A DNA stretch of 64,000 nt from Planctomycetaceae bacterium UBA2671 (GTDB lineage Bacteria > Planctomycetota > Planctomycetia > Planctomycetales > Planctomycetaceae), in NCBI GenBank assembly GCA_002359185.1, contig DEML01000120.1, positions 1-64,000 of the forward strand. The letters are read 5' to 3'. The translations under genes were made by a program, and so were the position numbers. Shown here piece by piece: positions 15,008 to 25,865 of this stretch. The notes beneath the pieces were generated by a model that searched no databases, had not been told where the DNA came from, and saw nothing but the letters and a program-made list of their open reading frames with translations. Numbering within the stretch: position 1 is the first letter of the stretch; the number at the start of each line of letters is the position of its first letter.

Positions 15008-15970
15008 ATGACAGAACTTACTCAAAATCTCAATCTTGAATCCATTGACTCCACCGAATTTTATCTGGATGTCATATCTGGGTTAAGTTCAAAAGCTAAG
15101 ACTCTTCCCAGTAAATACTTCTACGATGAACAGGGAAGTCTGCTTTTCGATCAGATCTGTGACTTGGATGAGTATTACATCACACGCACAGAGAGTCAGA
15201 TTATGGATCGCTATGCCCATGACATGGCACGCACACTCGGAGAGAAAATCGCTCTCATTGAATTGGGCAGCGGAAGCAGTCGAAAAACGCGATTACTGCT
15301 CGATGAGGTCTCTGAAAGTTCTGTGTATATGCCCGTCGATATCTCGCGAGAGCATCTTTACAAATCCGCTGAACAGCTGGCGTTTGATTTTCCGGATTTG
15401 ACCATCAAACCCATCCACGCGGACTTCACTCAGCCGATCAAACTGGATAACGAGGTGGATAAGGATTATCGGAAAGTCGTCTATTTTCCAGGTTCTACCA
15501 TCGGGAATTTCGAACCTGATAAGGCAGTCCAATTATTAAATAACATTTCAAATCTGGTCGATCCTGATGGAGGCCTGCTCATTGGGTACGATCTCATCAA
15601 AGATCTGAACATTCTCGAAGATGCCTACAATGATTCCGCTGGTGTGACGGCAGCGTTCAACAAGAATTTGCTGCAGCGAATCAATCAGGAACTGGAGGGG
15701 GATATCGATCTGGATGCCTTTGAACATCAGGCAATTTATAATCCTGAAGAACATCGGATCGAAATGCATCTGATCAGCCAGGAAGAACAATTGGTCCATA
15801 TCGGAGAATCAACGTTCCATTTTGAAAAACAGGAGTCGATCTGCACCGAATATTCGCATAAATATTCGATGGACAGCTTCCGGCAAATGGCTCAAAAAGC
15901 TGGTTTTCATGAAGACCGCTGCTGGACGGATCCAAATCAGTACTTTGCGATCTGCTATTATCGACTTTAG
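15008..15970 (+). CDS. egtD: L-histidine N-alpha-methyltransferase
   Basis: A 320-residue SAM-dependent methyltransferase that makes hercynine from histidine, the first step to ergothioneine. Family landmarks are LPSKYFYDEQGSLLFDQIC, DEYYITRTE, the SAM-binding ALIELGSGSSRKTRLLL, YMPVDIS, VVYFPGSTIGNFEP and the final YFAICYYRL. The start is the ATG at 15008, eight bases after gagga; an in-frame ATG further upstream lies inside egtB and lacks homology. It directly follows egtB, so the two are probably one transcript. Length is normal for the family. Confidence 0.95.
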   Translation: MTELTQNLNLESIDSTEFYLDVISGLSSKAKTLPSKYFYDEQGSLLFDQICDLDEYYITRTESQIMDRYAHDMARTLGEKIALIELGSGSSRKTRLLLDEVSESSVYMPVDISREHLYKSAEQLAFDFPDLTIKPIHADFTQPIKLDNEVDKDYRKVVYFPGSTIGNFEPDKAVQLLNNISNLVDPDGGLLIGYDLIKDLNILEDAYNDSAGVTAAFNKNLLQRINQELEGDIDLDAFEHQAIYNPEEHRIEMHLISQEEQLVHIGESTFHFEKQESICTEYSHKYSMDSFRQMAQKAGFHEDRCWTDPNQYFAICYYRL

Positions 15971-16474
15971 TTGTTGAAATAATCTGTAAAATTTGAACCA
16001 CGGATGGACATGGATTTTCACGGATATTTTTATCTGTGCTAAGAATGATTCCAGGTTTGGGGATTGCGCAAATATCAGGCGGGAAAATTGCTGAGTATTC
16101 GGGTCTTGGACGCTTTGGCAGCCAGTAGAATGGTAATGCTTTTGCGGTCTCGACACACTCACTTTCCTGATCATTATGCACCGCAGATAAACGCGGTTAT
16201 ATTGCATCCGGGTTTATCTGCGTCCATCTGCGGTTCAATTCCAAAATCAACTAAAGTTATGAATTAAGAAAATTGACGAACAGTTTTTTACTATTTCTCC
16301 GGTTTTCAAATCGAACGCGGCACAACTCCCTTTGTGTCTTCGTGACTGCGTAGTTCCAAAATTATTTTTTGAAAGAACTTCTTGCTTCCCTTGGCGTCTT
16401 GGCGGTTATTTTTTTTTAATTGCTGGTGATTTGGTTGCTGATGCGCCGCGTCAGGCTGATGTCCTTAAGGATGT
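15971..16474. other. Non-coding interval with dispersed-repeat-like sequence
   Basis: No gene is supported in these 500 bases. The left end (aaccacggatggacatgga, 15996 onward) and a segment near 16221-16238 (cgtccatctgcggttcaa) are imperfect inverted copies of a motif common in repeated intergenic sequences. Around 16328-16410 are two stretches of the type cctttgtgtcttcgtgactg and cttggcgtcttggcgg, another widespread intergenic repeat class. Together they look like decayed REP-like elements. Confidence 0.45.
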
Positions 16475-17707
16475 TTATCCGGATGAAGCCAGTTGTTGGT
16501 CGTTTTTCTTTTGCTGCTGTGCCTGGAGTGCGGATTGCTTCCCCAGTGCTCCCATGCCGATGCGGCAGGAACTCGTGAGTTGCCACTCGGCCAGATTGGG
16601 TGTAAACACCAATAGGCACATGCCACAGACGATTAGACAAGCGGTTGAAGTGATGGCAAAATTTTGCCCACGATTCCACCATTGTTCGGAGGCCAAAGAT
16701 ACAACCGTCAGAATTCCAAGTGCGGGACTGTATACTCGATCGTAACTGGGGATGAGCAGGCGTCCTGTTCGGAGTCGTCCCAACAAGCTCAACGGTGGTA
16801 GATGATTATTGGTCATCGTAACGAGATACACTCCAAATGCGACGAAGATCATCATGCACATCATCGGAAAGTTACCAAAGGCGATATCATCCATGACACC
16901 GGGCTGACCAGATGCCAGGCTGATCACAGATAGTCCACTGTAGTAGAATGTGCCAATTAGAAGACTAATCATCACTCCATGCCAGCGCGGTAACTGCCAG
17001 GGAGGCAAATCGGGACGGAGTTGATCGAATGGATTGCCGAGCTTATTGGTGTATCGGGCTTCGGTTTCCGCATCCATTAAAAAGCTGTAATTGAAATTTG
17101 TTGTAAAAGTATCAGCCTGTACGGGTAGATTGATCAGAATTTCTCGAAACCCCAACCAGGCAACTGTATACAGCAAAACGATTGCCACTTCGGCATAGCC
17201 GAAAGGCAGGAACAGGAGCAGGGGAGTTGAAGTCAGTCCGAATGCCAAAACGTACATGACAAACCAGTGCCTTGCGACCACGAACGAAAAAATGGAGCAG
17301 AGGGTATATGCGAATAAAAATACAAACGGGATTCGTATGATCAGCTGGGGTTCAGGTGGTCGATACAATCCTAATATCACAAGAAACAGAACGATGAAAA
17401 CATCCTGAGGAATGAGTCGCAAGGGCCCGAGCGGGAGAGGTTTGCCATATCGCCAGGGGGTTGTCAGTAACCAGTCGCGGTATTCATTCCGCAAAAACGG
17501 ACTGAACGCAGATGCTCTAAAAATACCGTAAGCAAATGCACACGCAATCAGTAAGAAATCGCGAGGGTAATGGATTTCAACGACCGGATTTCGCCAGTTA
17601 TTCATCAACTGATCATACATCGCAAAGGCTTCTATCGTTAGAATTGCCAATACGAAAAGACCAACATATTGAGAGGAAGGTAGAACCGTGCGCCACCAGC
17701 GTATCAT
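16475..17707 (-). CDS. ABC transporter permease, integral membrane
   Basis: A 410-residue protein with about ten hydrophobic segments from residue 15 to 385, with no recognised catalytic motif. The start is the ATG whose first bases overlap the TGA of the upstream ATPase gene (ATGA), preceded by gagg; an upstream in-frame start would lie well inside the ATPase gene. The pair resembles ABC-2-type exporters of unknown substrate. The tail (about 390-410) is rich in Gln and Lys and probably cytoplasmic. Substrate and direction cannot be told from sequence. Confidence 0.75.
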   Translation of the reverse strand: MIRWWRTVLPSSQYVGLFVLAILTIEAFAMYDQLMNNWRNPVVEIHYPRDFLLIACAFAYGIFRASAFSPFLRNEYRDWLLTTPWRYGKPLPLGPLRLIPQDVFIVLFLVILGLYRPPEPQLIIRIPFVFLFAYTLCSIFSFVVARHWFVMYVLAFGLTSTPLLLFLPFGYAEVAIVLLYTVAWLGFREILINLPVQADTFTTNFNYSFLMDAETEARYTNKLGNPFDQLRPDLPPWQLPRWHGVMISLLIGTFYYSGLSVISLASGQPGVMDDIAFGNFPMMCMMIFVAFGVYLVTMTNNHLPPLSLLGRLRTGRLLIPSYDRVYSPALGILTVVSLASEQWWNRGQNFAITSTACLIVCGMCLLVFTPNLAEWQLTSSCRIGMGALGKQSALQAQQQKKNDQQLASSG

Positions 17708-18486
17708 GGTTTTAACTCCTCTCTGAGATAGTCTTCCAATCGAGAAAGTGATTCCGGATGCGTCAAGTTCTGGAGAACATCGTTCAAGCTGCCGTGACAA
17801 TTGGCTAGTTTTCGCAATCCGACCAAAGAATCGTAAGCGACGACTTCGCCGCCATGCAGAATTAAGATTCGATCGGCCACTTCTTCCACAAGTTCCGCGA
17901 CGGGTGTTGTGATAACGACTGTCGCTCCTTGAACCTGGACACGATGCCGCAGAATTTTCTTGAGCGTATGAATTCCAGCAGGATCCAAACCGCCCGAAAA
18001 CGCTTCATCCAGAAGGAGTATTGGTGCATCGGAAAGCAGTGCGGCGATCAAAGCAATCTTGTGTTTCTGGCCATTCGAATAACTTTCGATGGTCCAATTG
18101 GCCTGTTCATCCAGATCGAATAGTTTCAGCAATTTCTCCAGATGCATCATCAGTCGTTCATCATCAACATCGTACAAGCGGGCGACACTCAGAGCAAACT
18201 CACGCCCTGTTCTTTTGATAGGCAGCCAGGGATGATCGGGAACATAGATGACCCGGCTGCGAATTTCGAGTTCCTCATCCACCGAACCTCGTCTTCGGTT
18301 CCCTTCAATCCTGACACTTCCCTTGAGCGGAGAAATTGTCCCGGCGATCACGCCCATCAAGGTCGATTTTCCCATTCCATTCGGGCCAAGAATCGCGACG
18401 AGTTCTCCTTGATTAATCGCGACAGAAACATCCTTTAAGACAGGACGGACTCCGTAATGCTGCCAGACATGTTCAAGTTCTATCAT
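17704..18486 (-). CDS. ABC transporter ATP-binding protein
   Basis: A 260-residue ATPase with Walker A GPNGMGKST (34-42), a slightly unusual signature SNGQK (137-141, in place of SGGQ), Walker B ILLLDEAF (156-163) and the switch region around VVITT. It is coupled by a four-base overlap to the permease downstream, so the two should form one transporter. The order and the degenerate signature fit ABC-2-type export systems. Nothing nearby identifies a substrate. Confidence 0.92.
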   Translation of the reverse strand: MIELEHVWQHYGVRPVLKDVSVAINQGELVAILGPNGMGKSTLMGVIAGTISPLKGSVRIEGNRRRGSVDEELEIRSRVIYVPDHPWLPIKRTGREFALSVARLYDVDDERLMMHLEKLLKLFDLDEQANWTIESYSNGQKHKIALIAALLSDAPILLLDEAFSGGLDPAGIHTLKKILRHRVQVQGATVVITTPVAELVEEVADRILILHGGEVVAYDSLVGLRKLANCHGSLNDVLQNLTHPESLSRLEDYLREELKP

Positions 18487-18609
18487 GAGCGGTCAGTTTC
18501 TAATGACAATGTCGAATGATAAGCCTTAACGTTATTTTAAGTGAGAGGGTTCATGGATAATGCTAATTTCTACGATGATTGAAATCTGCAGTGCATTTTA
18601 TACGGAATT

Positions 18610-18641
18610 AAAAAACTCCCTGCCAAAATCGACAAGGAGTT
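18610..18641 (-). terminator. Intrinsic terminator after the 492-residue secreted protein gene
   Basis: On the minus strand a 9-bp stem (AACTCCTTG with CAGGGAGTT, one G-T pair) with a 10-base loop runs directly into a T tract. It lies 35 bases beyond the stop codon of the gene at 18676-20154. Confidence 0.8.
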
Positions 18642-18675
18642 CATATTTCGATTATTGATGAATTTCACGAAATGA

Positions 18676-20154
18676 TTACAGGATTGCAATCTTTTTCATC
18701 TTGGTGAGACTGTCATTAATTTCCGCCCAGATTTTATCTCGGCTGGATTGACCTGCAATAACAGCAGCGGCTTGTCGTTCACGAACTTCCTGCAGATTAC
18801 TAGTCCAATTGACGGTGGGCTGACCATACCCAACTCCTCCCCAGATATTCGCGTTGATATAGCCGGGATTCACTTTGTAATCGTAGACAACCGATTTATT
18901 TTCAGCTCCAATCTGAATTTGCTCTCCCCGCAAAGAACGTGTTAATGTTCGAAATTTGGCTGCAATGTCCAAGCCCATGTCAACAACTTCTTTCGGAACA
19001 TTTCTCGTTGAAAGTTGTTCGATTTTCCTGGCATACGTTTCATGCCAGGCGATCGTTTTGCGATAGTTGTCCAGATTCATGCTGGCTCGCTGAAGATCAT
19101 CAACCATACCAGAAACGGCACGCACGTAACGCTGAGTTGCGTTCTTCTCATCCTCTTTTTGATTGGCTGCTGATTCCTCGGTTGTCTGTTCCGGAGCTTC
19201 CGAACTGGCAAACAGTTTTTGCTCAGGAACCCGGGGAGGAACAATTAACGACAGAATTCGCTGCAAGCTCTGATCGGAAAGCGAGCAGGTTAATGTGACC
19301 GAATTTCCCGCAGGTGTAATGGTTGCTTTACTGAATTCTTCGATACTCGCGCCGGTATCATCTAAAGCCGTAATGAATAAGGTTTTAACAATCGCGGCTG
19401 AGGGACCGACTTCGTCTCCGAAATCGATAGTCACTACACTGTTAATCTGATCGGTGACGGAAATCTTCAAAGTCACGCCCTGCAAGCTTGTCAGCAGAGG
19501 TAACAGTCGTGGAATCAACCCCTGTTGAGAAGCGAATCGCTTATCCTGCTCCAAATGCGTTTTCACAAAATCGACATCAAACATATCGATCAGTTCAATG
19601 CTCATCACAACATGCTCATCAGCAGCGGCCGCTTTCATCAGGTAAGGACTCAATGAATTCGTGCCTGACCCTAGAGAACGAATCCAGGCAGCCGCATCCT
19701 GGCGATGACCGGGACGATAACCCGCAAGCTTATGATCGGGCAATTCGACGACATAGGCTCCTGTGGATGTCTGGAAGGCTGGTTGATCGGCCAGCGTGAC
19801 CATAGTGGCATTCGTCTTGCTGGCAATCTGCTGAATTGTCATGTCCTCTGGAATATCCATGATTGCCGTCGCCCAGACTTCTTCCGGAACAGCCGGATGC
19901 ACAAGAGAGGCCAACACAAATGTTTTCAACCAGGGGGGCAAACCGATATGTCCCTCAGAAAATAATTGATTCTGTTTATCGGTCCAGTCCTCTTGATTAG
20001 CCCGTTGTGAACTCAGAATCTTATCCATATGGACAACCGAAACGGAGTTGGCATCATTCGGCAGGAAGGTGGCATAGACCGCGGCTGTTTTGTCGGCTCG
20101 CGCAGACGCTACACAACCAAACAGCACGACAAGCGTCAGACAATATCGAATCAC
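18676..20154 (-). CDS. Secreted protein of unknown function
   Basis: A 492-residue protein with a clear signal peptide (MIRYCLTLVVLFGCVASARA, cleavage after ARA). The first 330 residues appear to be alternating helix and strand, with LPNDANSVSVVHMDKILSS near the start. Residues about 320-345 are a low-complexity acidic linker and the C-terminal part is helical. No domain is recognised, and no active-site pattern stands out. It is transcribed divergently from gatA and ends with its own terminator, so it is probably a single-gene unit. Confidence 0.75.
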   Translation of the reverse strand: MIRYCLTLVVLFGCVASARADKTAAVYATFLPNDANSVSVVHMDKILSSQRANQEDWTDKQNQLFSEGHIGLPPWLKTFVLASLVHPAVPEEVWATAIMDIPEDMTIQQIASKTNATMVTLADQPAFQTSTGAYVVELPDHKLAGYRPGHRQDAAAWIRSLGSGTNSLSPYLMKAAAADEHVVMSIELIDMFDVDFVKTHLEQDKRFASQQGLIPRLLPLLTSLQGVTLKISVTDQINSVVTIDFGDEVGPSAAIVKTLFITALDDTGASIEEFSKATITPAGNSVTLTCSLSDQSLQRILSLIVPPRVPEQKLFASSEAPEQTTEESAANQKEDEKNATQRYVRAVSGMVDDLQRASMNLDNYRKTIAWHETYARKIEQLSTRNVPKEVVDMGLDIAAKFRTLTRSLRGEQIQIGAENKSVVYDYKVNPGYINANIWGGVGYGQPTVNWTSNLQEVRERQAAAVIAGQSSRDKIWAEINDSLTKMKKIAIL

Positions 20155-20360
20155 GGGAGTTGCTTTCTGTAAAAATCATCAGGAGTGCGATTGAACTCTC
20201 AGTATGTACCGGAAAAGTCATGTTTGCAAGCAGTTGACAGACATTCCAGAATTCCATTTTCCGGCATTGACTCGACATCCCCTCGGGAACGACTATTCTT
20301 CTACTATTCGTAAGAATATCTCATGAAATTTTAATTGAATCCCTGGGAGAAATCGTTCCC

Positions 20361-21803
<1,443 letters not shown>

Positions 21804-21948
21804 CTTCAAGTCCGTTATACGGCTTCAAAATATTTCACGAAACTGCTCTTTGCTTCGAATCGTTATGGTTTAACTTGAAATAAGGCCCACAAATAGTGGC
21901 CTGAAAGTTAGACACCACTAAACCATTCGCAGTAAAGGGACCGTCGAG

Positions 21949-23361
21949 ATGAAACGAAAATGGACGTTACCGAATATTTTTGCAGTCGCTTTAACATCAA
22001 GTCTGCTACTTCCGCTCTCTCTTTCTGCAGAAGAAAATCCGGCTCTCAAAAAAGATGCCAATTCTTTTATGCCGATCAAGATTACAAAAGCATTTGAAGA
22101 GATCCTCGAAAAAGGCAGTGCTGACAAGTCGAAATTCAATCAGCGACAACTGGATCTGTTGCAGAGCCGTTATGACCTGAGTGACAATCCTTCCGAGACA
22201 ATGATGTCCGGAAAACGCAAGCCTGTGCAACAGGGTGTTCGCGCATTACTTCCCGAAGATGTCTCCTGGAAACAACTGGCGGAGATGACGCCCGATCAAA
22301 TGAAAGAGGAGGATCTCTTTCCGATGGGATTCCGACCGCTGCCGCATTCCAAACATGAAACGGGCGGGATGGTCTTTCCCAAGGAACAAATTGAAGCGAT
22401 CATGAAAGCCGAGCATCGAGATCTGGAACGCTTTGATACCACATTCGATTTGCCAAAACATTTAACACCCGAATTTCCTCCTCCAATTTTTCTGACGACT
22501 CATCCCGAATTGGGCGATGTCTCAAATGGGGAAGTCCTGACGATCAAAAACTACTTTCGGCTCATGAATGGGAAACTGACACCCGTTCAAATTGAAGGTC
22601 TGCGATTGCTGCTCACACCGTTCCCTCAGCAGCAGTTCAATCAAACAGACGACCGGAAGGTCAAAGAGGCTCAACTGGGGGTGACCTGTCTGGATTGTCA
22701 TGTCAATGGTCATACAAATGCCACGTTTCATCTGAATCCGGATACGCGTCCTCAAACCAATCGTTTCCGAATTGACACGGTGAGCCTGCGAGGGATGTTC
22801 AATCAGCAGATTCACGGTTCAAAACGTTCGCTCCGTTCCGTGGAAGATTTCACGGAATTCGAGCAACGAACTGCCTACTTCGATGGCGATCACATCACCG
22901 CTGCGAAAAAGGGAGTGCATCTACCGGATCGATCGGATTCTGTTTCCATGATGGCTCAGATGCAGAATATGTTCGATTTCCCACCCGCTCCCAAATTGGA
23001 TCTCTACGGCAAACTGATCCCCGAGGAAGCCACTGAGCAGGAATTGGCGGGGGAGAAATTATTTATGGGAAAAGCCCGTTGTGCCGAATGTCATCCTGCT
23101 CCTTTCTTTCTCGACAACCAAATGCACGATCTGAAACTGGAACGGTTTTATCGCGCCCAGTCGATCAATGGGCAATACAACATTTCCGATGGACCCATCA
23201 AAACATTCACACTCCGGGGAATTAAAGATTCACCACCATACTTACATGATGGGCGTTTGTTGACACTCGACGATACCGTTGAATTCTTCAATATCGTACA
23301 ACAACTCAAATTGACAAGTGAAGAAAAAGCAGATTTGGTTGCTTATATGAAATGTCTGTAA
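21949..23361 (+). CDS. Diheme cytochrome c peroxidase-like (MauG/CcpA family) protein
   Basis: A 470-residue exported protein with a signal peptide (LTSSLLLPLSLSAEE) and two heme c sites, CLDCH near residue 246 and CAECH near 377. The C-terminal segment LRGIKDSPPYLHDGRLLTLDDTVEFFN is typical of the MauG/bacterial CcpA family. The first 200 residues are an extra N-terminal region not usual for the core enzyme. It should act in the periplasm, reducing peroxide or oxidising a protein substrate. It is followed by its own terminator, and neighbours do not point to a partner. Confidence 0.88.
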   Translation: MKRKWTLPNIFAVALTSSLLLPLSLSAEENPALKKDANSFMPIKITKAFEEILEKGSADKSKFNQRQLDLLQSRYDLSDNPSETMMSGKRKPVQQGVRALLPEDVSWKQLAEMTPDQMKEEDLFPMGFRPLPHSKHETGGMVFPKEQIEAIMKAEHRDLERFDTTFDLPKHLTPEFPPPIFLTTHPELGDVSNGEVLTIKNYFRLMNGKLTPVQIEGLRLLLTPFPQQQFNQTDDRKVKEAQLGVTCLDCHVNGHTNATFHLNPDTRPQTNRFRIDTVSLRGMFNQQIHGSKRSLRSVEDFTEFEQRTAYFDGDHITAAKKGVHLPDRSDSVSMMAQMQNMFDFPPAPKLDLYGKLIPEEATEQELAGEKLFMGKARCAECHPAPFFLDNQMHDLKLERFYRAQSINGQYNISDGPIKTFTLRGIKDSPPYLHDGRLLTLDDTVEFFNIVQQLKLTSEEKADLVAYMKCL

Positions 23362-23408
23362 ATCCATTTCCGTTTAATAATAATTTATCACAATAATCAT
23401 AGGAACTT

Positions 23409-23445
23409 CAGACCGGGTGAGTGTTAAACTCAGTCGGTCTGTTTT
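23409..23445 (+). terminator. Intrinsic terminator after the diheme peroxidase gene
   Basis: Arms cagaccg and cggtctg, with an inner tgagt/actca pairing, form a stem-loop directly followed by TTTT, about 50 bases after the stop codon. Confidence 0.75.
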
Positions 23446-23487
23446 CATTGCCATTCGTGAAACATTGCCTTCCAAGAGAACAAGCCG

Positions 23488-24162
23488 GTGCCTCCATATT
23501 GCCCATTATGCAACTCGATTTCAGAGTTCTATCATCGTGATATCTCTCGACTTTACTTTCAATGTCTGACATGCTCTCTGGTTTTTGTCGACCGGGAGAA
23601 CCTGCCGACTCCGGAAACGGAAAAACGTCATTATGATCTGCATGAGAATCGTCCTGAAGATGCCGGATATCGCAAATTTTTGAGTCGCTTGTTTACACCA
23701 ATGAATGAACAATTAAATCCATCCAGCAGAGGACTTGATTTCGGCTGTGGTCCGGGTCCAACGCTTTCGCTCATGTTTGCGGAAGCCGGTCATTCCATGG
23801 AGATTTACGATCCTTTTTATGCCCCCGATCAGTCAGTTCTCAATCGACGATACGATTTCATTACGGTCAGTGAAGCGGTCGAACATTTCCATGAGCCTCA
23901 ACGAGAGTTGAGTCTTCTATGGTCGTTACTGAAGCCCCAGGGCTGGCTTGGCATCATGACAAAACGCGTTCGCGATTTGGACTCCTTTCGCAATTGGCAT
24001 TACAAACAGGATCCGACTCACGTCTGTTTTTACTCACTCAAGACATTTCGATGGCTGGCTGATGCGTGGAAGGCCGAACTGATTATCACCGGGGATGATG
24101 TCATCCTGATAGGAAAACGACAAACTCAAGAATATGACATCAATTCACTTAACAATGTATAA
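23488..24162 (+). CDS. Class I SAM-dependent methyltransferase with N-terminal zinc ribbon
   Basis: A 224-residue protein starting at GTG. Two CxxC pairs (CPLC near residue 5 and CLTC near 26) form a probable zinc ribbon. SAM-binding residues follow: LDFGCGPGPTLSLM (motif I, about 83-96), the acidic end of strand 2 in MEIYDP, and YDFITVSEAVEHFHEPQRE (motif IV region). This layout is common in methyltransferases annotated as 'methyltransf_23', whose substrates are unknown. It appears to be a single-gene unit between a terminator and a repeat. Confidence 0.85.
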   Translation: MPPYCPLCNSISEFYHRDISRLYFQCLTCSLVFVDRENLPTPETEKRHYDLHENRPEDAGYRKFLSRLFTPMNEQLNPSSRGLDFGCGPGPTLSLMFAEAGHSMEIYDPFYAPDQSVLNRRYDFITVSEAVEHFHEPQRELSLLWSLLKPQGWLGIMTKRVRDLDSFRNWHYKQDPTHVCFYSLKTFRWLADAWKAELIITGDDVILIGKRQTQEYDINSLNNV

Positions 24163-24280
24163 CCACGAAGTCACAAAGACACGAAGAGATTTTTGAAGCG
24201 TAGGACACCAAATAAAAAAAGTTGAGAGTTATTAGATGCAGAAAGTCAGATCTCTCTTCGTGCCTTTGTGTCTTTGTGGT
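24161..24280. repeat. Inverted repeat pair of a widespread intergenic element
   Basis: The segments at 24161-24190 (aaccacgaagtcacaaagac and on) and 24254-24280 (ctcttcgtgcctttgtgtct and on) are near-perfect reverse complements over about 25 bases, about 65 bases apart. This accacgaag/cacaaagacacgaag motif is common between genes of many bacteria. It could fold as a long hairpin in the transcript. Confidence 0.8.
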
Positions 24281-24332
24281 CAATAAATTTTCCATACATT
24301 ATCAATAAAAAGCTTGGAACAAAATGGTCTCT

Positions 24333-24620
24333 TCAATTCGGCTTCTTCTCGGAATGTCCTAAATCCCGTTCGGGTGCGATGACATCCCGTACGATCTGCT
24401 TGAGTACTTTAATATCCGGGAAGCCACCTTGTTCTGCTCTTGACCAGAGTAACTGGTTATTAATCGTGATTTCAAAGATTCCACCAGTTCCAGGTCTCAA
24501 AGCCACTTCGGTCAACTCATTTTCGAATGTTGTCAATAATTCCTGAGACATCCATGCCGACCTCAATAACCAACGGCATTGAGTGCAATACGTGATCGTG
24601 ATTTTGAATTCCTGTTTCAA
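24333..24620 (-). CDS. SelT/SelW/SelH (Rdx) family thioredoxin-like protein
   Basis: A 95-residue protein with the Rdx-family redox motif in TITYCTQCRWLLRSAW, here Cys-x-x-Cys rather than the Cys-x-x-Sec of selenoprotein members. The rest matches the family: GTGGIFEITIN..LLWSR...GGFPDIKVLKQIVRDVI. It starts with TTG, preceded by agga. The family is cytosolic, probably in thiol redox control; the precise partner is unknown. Confidence 0.9.
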   Translation of the reverse strand: MKQEFKITITYCTQCRWLLRSAWMSQELLTTFENELTEVALRPGTGGIFEITINNQLLWSRAEQGGFPDIKVLKQIVRDVIAPERDLGHSEKKPN

Positions 24621-24656
24621 GAGCTGTTTTATCCTATGCGAAAATTATGGGTTGGT

Positions 24657-25694
24657 TCAATCTTCTGTATTGAAGGAATCGGAACGGGCAGTTGTCGTTT
24701 CGAAGTCGACCTTCACATTCGCTGACTGTACAGAGACTTCAACAGTTTCATAGACATTGGAACCGAGTCCACCGCCACTGACTTTAACTCGATAAACCCC
24801 ATCAGGAACCTGGATACCATAGCCACCAACTGCGTTTATTTCTCCGTGGAATTCCTTTTCAGTTTCTACATTCACCGCAATTACATTTCCCCCGTTGACT
24901 CCTTCGCCAATCGAATAAAAGTCATCATCTTCCGCAGATCCATCTGAAGCATCGGTATAGACGACACCAGTAACGAAATGACCCGTCCGCAAGTTCGCTC
25001 CAAAAAGTTCCGTGACCATTGAAGCGTTGTAAGTAATTTTGTCTTCGTGTTTGTATCGTCCAAACAGAAAACCGATGCCGACTTCGCGAAACTCTTCTTT
25101 GAGAAGATTCTTACGATGCCCGGCACTCAGGAAGAGGCGTTCGTGTCGTTCGGGGACTTGCTCGTCTTCATCGATTTCTCCGGTAGAGCCTCCCCAGGAA
25201 ATATTTTCTCCGACATGATTCCATTCATACCCGGCTTCTGTTGCACGATCACCGGGCTGGCTTCCTTCTGGACTTTCATGGGAAAAATAATCGTTAGACA
25301 GCATGTCTTCAGAGTGAGCGCGAGAGGCATTTGTCAGCAATTGATTCGGCGCTAAGGGCTGTTTTGGAGATGCAGAAATCGTGTTCTCCTCGAGGCCCGC
25401 GTTCAAATCAATACTGAATCGCTTCGCTTCTACAGTCGGATTAAGTCGGGCGCGGTTAATCAACTCCAGCAACAATTGTTCTTTAGCCGTGAGATTGACC
25501 GCTTGTCGAAACTCGACCTGGTTGGTCTGCTCAGTTTCAAACTCCTGAATAACTTCACGATATGGCACTGAAACCTGACGATAGATTTCTCGTGTGGGAG
25601 CAACCTGATTGTGCAGTAATGTGTCCAGCGTCGCCACAAGACCGAGAAGCCAGGTGACAACAACCAATCCAAGTTTTAAGAGCAAATTCATCAT
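24657..25694 (-). CDS. Membrane-anchored or secreted CAP (SCP/PR-1) domain protein
   Basis: A 345-residue protein whose first 25 residues form a signal peptide or anchor (two adjacent ATGs; either may start it). The CAP domain spans about 70-235 with family marks LELINRARLNP, ASRAHSEDMLSNDYFSHESP, VGENISWGG and HRKNLL..FREVGIGF. The His and Glu of HSEDM and GENI fit the CAP cavity. A C-terminal beta domain (about 245-335, DGVYRVKVSGGGLG) follows and may bind calcium or other surface partners. CAP proteins in bacteria are extracellular and of varied, often unknown function. Confidence 0.9.
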   Translation of the reverse strand: MMNLLLKLGLVVVTWLLGLVATLDTLLHNQVAPTREIYRQVSVPYREVIQEFETEQTNQVEFRQAVNLTAKEQLLLELINRARLNPTVEAKRFSIDLNAGLEENTISASPKQPLAPNQLLTNASRAHSEDMLSNDYFSHESPEGSQPGDRATEAGYEWNHVGENISWGGSTGEIDEDEQVPERHERLFLSAGHRKNLLKEEFREVGIGFLFGRYKHEDKITYNASMVTELFGANLRTGHFVTGVVYTDASDGSAEDDDFYSIGEGVNGGNVIAVNVETEKEFHGEINAVGGYGIQVPDGVYRVKVSGGGLGSNVYETVEVSVQSANVKVDFETTTARSDSFNTED

Positions 25695-25800
25695 TTCAAA
25701 TGCCTTATGAGCGATTATTCCGTACTTAAAATATCAAGGCGATGAAGAGGTCGTAATCAGATATTGTAGACATCGCAGATGTTCATGAGGAGATGTTCAC

Positions 25801-25833
25801 AAAAAAACCGTTTCACATTTAAATGTGAAACGG
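25801..25833 (-). terminator. Intrinsic terminator downstream of the DUF2383 gene
   Basis: A perfect 13-bp palindromic stem (ccgtttcacattt with aaatgtgaaacgg, 25808-25833) is followed on the minus strand by seven T residues (25801-25807). It lies just beyond the stop codon of the DUF2383 gene. Confidence 0.85.
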
Positions 25834-25865
25834 CTCATTCCATTAAGTTACCGTTCATTCTCGAA

